This document shows, in pieces, positions 58,441-64,000 of a DNA stretch of 64,000 nucleotides. This DNA comes from Pratylenchus scribneri (taxonomy: Eukaryota > Nematoda > Chromadorea > Rhabditida > Pratylenchidae). The stretch is taken from contig JAQSEB010000003.1 of the NCBI GenBank assembly GCA_030063045.1, positions 124,001-188,000 of the forward strand. The letters are read 5' to 3'. A program made the translations under genes and the position numbers. Each line of letters begins with the position of its first letter. Position 1 is the first letter of the stretch. Below the pieces are notes generated by a model. It was not told the origin of the DNA and ran no database searches. It worked only from the letters and a program-made list of their open reading frames with translations.

Positions 58441-60577
58441 ATGGCCAATTTTTTTAGCAAATTATCTCCAAACGAATCAAAAATGACCGTCAGCAGCAAT
58501 AAGAGACGTCCACGCGAAAGTCTCCCGGCAAAAATTGCCCATTTTCTTGGAGCAATCCTTCAAATTTTACTCATCGCCCTGCCCAAGGATTTGTGCCGTT
58601 GGCTTTGCATGCGCCGCAAATGTGTGGCCGGTCAAACGGTGGTGATCACGGGCGGTGCCTCCGGAATTGTTAGTGCATAATTTGGATTAAATATTAGTTG
58701 GAATTGTTAGTGCATAATTTGGATTAAATATTAGTTGTATTTTGGCCTCAGGAAAAATAAATTCTTTGTTCCATTAGAGTTGAATAATTTTATTCAATTT
58801 TCCCTATGAACATTCTATTTTCGGAAAATAATTTTGCCAAAAAATGTTGTTTTTTTTTGCCGAAAGGTGCCGAAAGCTTATAACATTTTATGCTTGGATC
58901 ATTGACCCTCTAAACCTTAAACCATTCGATAGAGCTCGTCGAGCATTCATCGATTGGCCTATAGTTTGCGAGGATTTAGACCAAAAACCAAATATAGTTT
59001 GGACTATCTAAAACCAATTTATTTTGCCCCTAATTATGACAAGCTAAACATCAATCAAACACATTTCGACAAGCTCTAACAAATAATATAAGGTTAGGGG
59101 TCTAATTCAAGCATAAAAAATTTTTAAACTTTCGGCAAAAGAATCCATGTCATATTCTATCCTATCCAATCCAAAGGACTTATGAATTTATCCCAGGGCA
59201 GTAATTCATAATGTACGGTACTAAAAAATTTGCCTCAAGGGCCAACGCCTGGCGGAAATGTTCGCCTGCAAATTGGGCGCTCGGGTGGCCATTTTGGACG
59301 CAAATTTGGATGGGGCCAACCGAATGGTTGAGGGAATTATGAAGGCAGGTGGCCAACAGGCACGGGCATGGCAATGTGACATTGCCGACGGGGAGAGGAT
59401 GCGCCAATGTGCCGAAGAAATTCACAAATATTTTGGTGAATTTTTGGTGGAGAAATATTTTATTTTTAAGGAGAATTTTAAATTATTTTAAATAAATTTT
59501 AAAGTATTTTTGATAAATTTTTGTAAAATATAGTTGATAAATTTTTTGAAAATTTTTGATTAATTTTTTGAAATTTTAAAAAATTTTTAAAAATATTTTT
59601 GATTTTTAAAATTTTTTGATTAATTTTTTGAAATTTCTAAAAAATTTTTTTAAATTTTAAAAATATTTTTGATAAATTTTTAATTTATTTTGATTTTTTT
59701 GCAATTTAAAAAATATTTAAAAATTTTTAAAATATTTTTGATAAATTTTTTAAAATTTTTTATAGAAATTTTTAAAATTTATTTTTTCCAAAAAATTCCT
59801 ATTAGGTCGAGTGGACATTGTGATTTGTAATGCTGCAATCCTCTATTTTGCCTCCACCCTGGAGCTAAAGGATGCCGAAATTCAAAGGGCAATGAATGTG
59901 AATTTGTTGGGCACAATCAATGTAAATTTTCAAAAAATCATAGGGGAAAATTTAAAAAAAATATAAAATGAAAGAACAACTTTTCACCTTCTAAAGAATT
60001 ATTTTTAAATGTAAAAAAATTTTCCTATCTTTTGCATAGACCATTCGCGCCTTTTTGCCGCAAATGGAGGCCCAAGGCCGCGGTCAAATTGTGGCAATTT
60101 CCTCAATTGCCGGCTTCTTTGGGGAAACATTTGGAATGGCTTATTGGTACATTGGAATCAAATTACAAAATTTTTACTAAAAACTTGAAAAATACATCAA
60201 ATATTTATTTTAATTTTTCTAGGTCTATTAAATAGTTAAAATGACAAAATTTAAATATTTTTGAATATAAACAAATGAAAATGGATTCAATAGCCTGAGG
60301 GAGAATCTTTTCTTAAATAATTTCTCCATTCAAAAGAATCTTCAAAGAAATTTACTCAGATTTAGCCTGAAGGAAATTTGTACATTCTTAAATAATAATT
60401 TCCCTCTTTCACATAAAAAGTCCAACCAAATTCGCGGTCCGTGGCGCGATGGAATGCCTGAGGATGGAATTACGCGACAGGGGTCTGGAACATTGCATTC
60501 ATTGCACCACAATTTGTCCATTTTTCGTCCGAACCCCAATGATCCTGAGCCGAGGGATTCGGCCAATTTCAAGGTAA
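58441..60577 (+). CDS. Short-chain dehydrogenase/reductase (SDR16C-like), C-terminus missing
   Basis: NAD(P)-dependent membrane-anchored dehydrogenase resembling the retinol/17-beta-HSD SDR16C group. Exons 58441-58668, 59240-59435, 59806-59921, 60040-60146 and 60421-60573 join in frame. An N-terminal hydrophobic segment (IAHFLGAILQILLIALP) precedes the cofactor motif TGGASGIG (split by the first intron), the ICNAAIL motif, IVAISSIAGFFGETFG, the catalytic YCPTK and ICPFFVRTPM. Reading on gives a stop at 60575-60577, for 267 residues. A donor GTAAGG lies at the same place, but no following exon with the last ~85 residues is found before the next gene. Confidence 0.82.
58905..59110. repeat. Dispersed GGTTTAACC-family repeat, copy in SDR intron
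   Basis: AAACCATTCGATAGAGCTCG, CCAAAAACCAAATATAGTTT and CAAGCTCTAACAAATAATAT follow the motif order of 11160-11560, 19785-19960 and 50995-51205. Confidence 0.45.
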
Positions 60578-61035
60578 GGGAATTATTTACATTTTTTATT
60601 AGAGAAGAATTAATTGGATAAAATGGATTAATTTGGAGAATTTGCACAAAAAAGACTAATTTTGGAGAACTTTTCTTATTGAAAAACTCTCTTTTTTGAG
60701 TCCATATAATTAGGCCATAACAAATTGGTATGACTCTTAGGCTTTTGTTTAGAGTTAAATCAGGTTAATGCCAGGTTTCAGAGGTCAGATGTTTTAAAGA
60801 AGCCTAATTAGGCCGTTTTTGGCTTCAAAAACTGTTGATTTTGTTAGGTTTTTGGCTTCAAATGTTGTATTTTTTGATATGATTTTTTTTTGGAAATTCT
60901 TTTTTCTGCAAACTTCTAAAAATAATAATAAGAATAATCTTTTAAAATTTATTTAAATCAACAAAATGAATGAATGAATGACAACAAAAATAACAGTAAT
61001 AAAATGTATTGTCGATCATTTCATTATAAATTCCA
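60578..61035. other. SDR 3' flank with degenerate GGCCATATAAC-family MITE
   Basis: 60650-60860 contains CCATATAATTAGGCCATAAC and, inverted, TTAGGCCGTTTTTGGCTTC, a worn copy of the palindromic MITE. The missing SDR exon is not found here. ATGAATGAATGAATGAC near 60967 is a short simple repeat. Confidence 0.45.
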
Positions 61036-63865
61036 TCATTCCAATTCCATTCGGGTCAACAGCTTTTCTGCCAGCTTCTCGGCTTTATTTGCTATAAATT
61101 AAATAATAAAAAAATCAAGTAGAATTCTTCCCAACAAAAACTAACCCATTTTAATTTGATGTTTCTTCCTCTTCCGCACCGCCTTTTTCATCGCCCTCCC
61201 CAGTTGGACATTTCCATCGCCGATTGCCAATGAAATTGGCGGTTGCGGAATAAATTCATTCATAGTGGCATTCAAGTCATCCGATTCTGCTGTTGTTTTT
61301 TCCACATTTCCATCATTTTTGTCCTTCTTCCCCTTATTCTTCTTCTTTTTTCCATCATTTCCGAGCACAACAATTCGCTGGTCCTCCCCTTGATCCATTT
61401 CCATTCGTTCTTCCCCTTCTTCATTGCCGCCGTCTTCTTCCGCTAGAGGAATTGGCAATGATGGATCGTAGGGCGTTTCAACGGCCATATGGTCTTCGGG
61501 CATTTCTGAAAATTTTCTTTGTTAATTATCTGTTTTTTTATTATTAATACTTTTTTTAAATAAAATCAGAATTGTTTCCGGAATGAAAATCAGAATTCTT
61601 TCCGGAATGAAAATCAGAACAATTCTTTCCGGAATGAAAATCAGAATTGTTTCCGGAATGAAAATCAGAATTCTTTCCGGAATGAAAATCAGAATTCTTT
61701 CCGGAAAGAAAATCAGAATTGTTTCCGGAATGAAAATCAGAATTCTTTCAGGAATGAAAATCAGAACAATTCTTTCCGGAATGAAAATCAGAATTGTTTC
61801 CGGAATGAAAATCAGAACAATTGTTTCCGGAATGAAAATCAGAATTGTTTCCGGAATGAAAATCAGAACAATTGTTTCCGGAATGAAAATCAGAATTGTT
61901 TCCGGAATGAAAATCAGAATTCTTTCCGGAAAGAAAATCAGAACTCTTTCCGGAATGAAAATCAGAATTGTTTCCGGAATGAAAATCAGAATTGTTTCCG
62001 GAATGAAAATCAGAATTGTTTCCGGAAAGAAAATCAGAACAATTCTTTCCGGAATGAAAATCAGAATTGTTTCCGGAAAGAAAATCAGAACTCTTTCCGG
62101 AATGAAAATCAGAATTGTTTCCGGAATGAAAACAGAATTGTTTCCGGAATGAAAATCAGAATTCTTTCGGAATGAAAATCAGAATTGTTTCCGGAATGAA
62201 AATCAGAACAATTCTTTCCGGAATGAAAATCAGAACAATTGTTTCCGGAATGAAAATCAGAATTGTTTCCGGAATGAAAATCAGAACAATTCTTTCCGGA
62301 ATGAAAATCAGAACAATTCTTTCCGGAATGAAAATCAGAATTGTTTCCGGAATGAAAATCAGAACAATTCTTTCCGGAATGAAAATCAGAATTGTTTCCG
62401 GAATGAAAATCAGAACAATTGTTTCCGGAATGAAAATCAGAATTGTTTCCGGAATGAAAATCAGAATTCTTTCCGGAAAGAAAATCAGAATTGTTTCCGG
62501 AATGAAAATCAGAACAATTCTTTCCGGAATGAAAATCAGAATTGTTTCCGGAATGAAAATCAGAACAATTCTTTCCGGAATGAAAATCAGAATTGTTTCC
62601 GGAATGAAAATCAGAATTGTTTCCGGAATGAAAATCAGAGCAATTCTTTCCGGAATGAAAATCAGAATTCTTTCCGGAATGAAAATCAGAATTGTTTCCG
62701 GAATGAAAATCAGAACAATTCTTTCCGGAATGAAAATCAGAATTGTTTCCGGAATGAAAATCAGAACAATTCTTTCCGGAATGAAAATCAGAATTGTTTC
62801 CGGAATGAAAATCAGAATTGTTTCCGGAATGAAAATCAGAATTCTTTCGGAATGAAAATCAGAACAATTCTTTCCGGAATGAAAAACAGAATTCTTTCCG
62901 GAATGAAAATCAGAATTGTTTCCGGAATGAAAATCAGAATTGTTTCCGGAATGAAAATCAGAATTGTTTCCGGAATGAAAATCAGAATTGTTTCCGGAAA
63001 GAAAATCAGAACAATTCTTTCCGGAATGAAAATCAGAATTGTTTCCGGAAAGAAAATCAGAACTCTTTCCGGAATGAAAATCAGAATTGTTTCCGGAATG
63101 AAAACAGAATTGTTTCCGGAATGAAAATCAGAATTCTTTCCGGAAAGAAAATCAGAACTCTTTCCGGAATGAAAACAGAATTGTTTCCGGAATGAAAATC
63201 AGAACAATTCTTTCCGGAATGAAAATCAGAATTGTTTCCGGAATGAAAATCAGAACAATTCTTTCCGGAATGAAAATCAGAATTGTTTCCGGAATGAAAA
63301 TCAGAACAATTCTTTACGGAATGAAAATCAGAATTGTTTCCGGAATGAAAATCAGAATTGTTTCCGGAATGAAAATCAGAATTCTTTCGGAATGAAAATC
63401 AGAACAATTCTTTCCGGAATGAAAAACAGAATTCTTTCGGAATGAAAATCAGAACAATTCTTTCCGGAATGAAAATCAGAATTCTTTCCGGAAAGAAATA
63501 AAAAGAGGAAAACCCACCATCAATGATGACTCGAATATCCTGGTCGAGGGCATCTAAATCGAATTCCTTTGAAAATTCAGCAACCAATTCGGTGGACAAT
63601 ATTTGAGAATTTCCTTCACTTTCATCCATTTTTTCCTCTTGAATTGGCGGTTCCGTATAATAGCGCAATTTTCCACTGTTCCAATCATTCAAAACCTCAA
63701 GAATTAATAATTTATTTAATTTAAAAAAAATTAATTTTTTGCCTGTTTGGCCGCCGCATTCAAATCTGGTCGACCGCCCTTCTTCAGGCGGCCTAATCGA
63801 CGAGAGAGCAGTGCCAAAAATTGATCGCAATCCGCGAATTCCGGAATTCCATAATGAAGCATTAA
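61036..63865 (-). CDS. GNL3: Nucleostemin-like GTPase (GNL3/nst-1), C-terminal exons only
   Basis: Nucleolar circularly permuted GTPase for large-subunit ribosome biogenesis; the GTPase domain lies beyond the window. The visible exon from 63865 reads LMLHYGIPEFADCDQFLALL, SRRLGRLKKGGRPDLNAAAK, then (63693) VLNDWNSGKLRYYTEPP and ELVAEFSKEFDLDALDQDI, matching GNL3/GNL3L. A donor G|GTGGGT near 63517 opens a ~2 kb intron filled by the tandem array, with acceptor TTTTCAG near 61506. The next exon reads MPEDHMAVETPYDPSLPIPL, an acidic stretch, basic KKKKNKGKKDK and KKAVRKRKKHQIKMG (nucleolar targeting type). The last exon ends EKLAEKLLTRMELE, with stop at 61036. Confidence 0.85.
61565..63497 (+). 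repeat. 24/27-bp tandem array filling a GNL3 intron
   Basis: Same units as 1741-3790 (AGAATTGTTTCCGGAATG and AGAACAATTCTTTCCGGAAT cores), same direction on the plus strand, but in a minus-strand gene. Variants seen only or mainly here include CCGGAAAGAAAATC, CAGAACTCTTTCCGG, AATGAAAACAG and TTCTTTCGGAATG. The block around 62012-62170 recurs at about 62983-63145, and the block at 62838-62895 recurs at about 63378-63435, so large segments have been copied within the array. Single-base losses (TTTCGG, AAAACAG) break the open frame into 189, 227, 90 and 67 codons. Confidence 0.97.
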
Positions 63866-64000
63866 CTAAAAATTTGCAAATTTTAATTAAATATTTAGAA
63901 TAATTTGGAATACTAAACATGAATTTGTCTTCATTTTGTTTACTTTAAGTAATTTTGGAAATGTTTTAATGTTTACAACTACAAATGAACATGGAACATG

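Overview
The window is nuclear DNA of a nematode. It is AT-rich, with many short GT-AG introns ending in (T)TTCAG, animal-type housekeeping genes and a very heavy load of non-autonomous transposons. Two genes (32955-34488 and 48404-49684) resemble a large paralogous family annotated as F-box-like in cyst nematodes, so a plant-parasitic tylenchid is my best guess. That placement is inference; 'nematode' is firmer. Gene calls come from reading spliced translations against remembered family sequences; no search was run. CDS coordinates give the outer limits of each spliced gene.

Layout. 1-12387 (+): the 3' two thirds of Mediator subunit MED14, with a ~2 kb tandem array in one intron. 12388-15840: gene-poor spacer with a 1.1 kb hAT-like element. 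15841-24885 (-): UBXN7-type UBA-UAS-UBX protein, its introns packed with nested MITEs, tRNA-derived repeats and an antisense tRNA-Lys gene. 25.2-25.95 kb: a foldback element. 26398-31299 (+): two tandem genes resembling only the N-terminal part of mitochondrial m-AAA proteases (paraplegin/AFG3L); the second is split by a foldback element. 31509-34488 (-): ZNHIT1 and an F-box-like family gene. 35630-38360: RAB14 (+) and AMMECR1 (-), converging on a repeat and both lacking 3' exons. 38927-40134: a Mutator-like element carrying a FLYWCH gene. 43036-47488 (-): importin alpha. 48404-49684 (+): F-box-like pseudogene. 49935-56340 (-): MALSU1, PPIL3 and an oxysterol-binding protein, closely spaced on one strand. 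58441-60577 (+): a short-chain dehydrogenase lacking its C-terminus. 61036-63865 (-): nucleostemin/GNL3, with a second ~2 kb copy of the MED14-type array in an intron.

The genes do not form one pathway. They cover transcription (MED14, ZNHIT1), nuclear import (importin alpha), ribosome biogenesis (GNL3, MALSU1), trafficking and lipid transfer (RAB14, ORP) and p97 cofactor work (UBXN7). The most unusual features are the matched intronic 24/27-bp arrays in two unrelated genes, the AAA-less m-AAA-protease-like tandem pair, the FLYWCH-carrying MULE-like element with an exact 9-bp target duplication, several hAT-like MITE families with readable 8-bp duplications, an ~800-bp palindrome filling a PPIL3 intron, and the double truncation at the RAB14/AMMECR1 junction.
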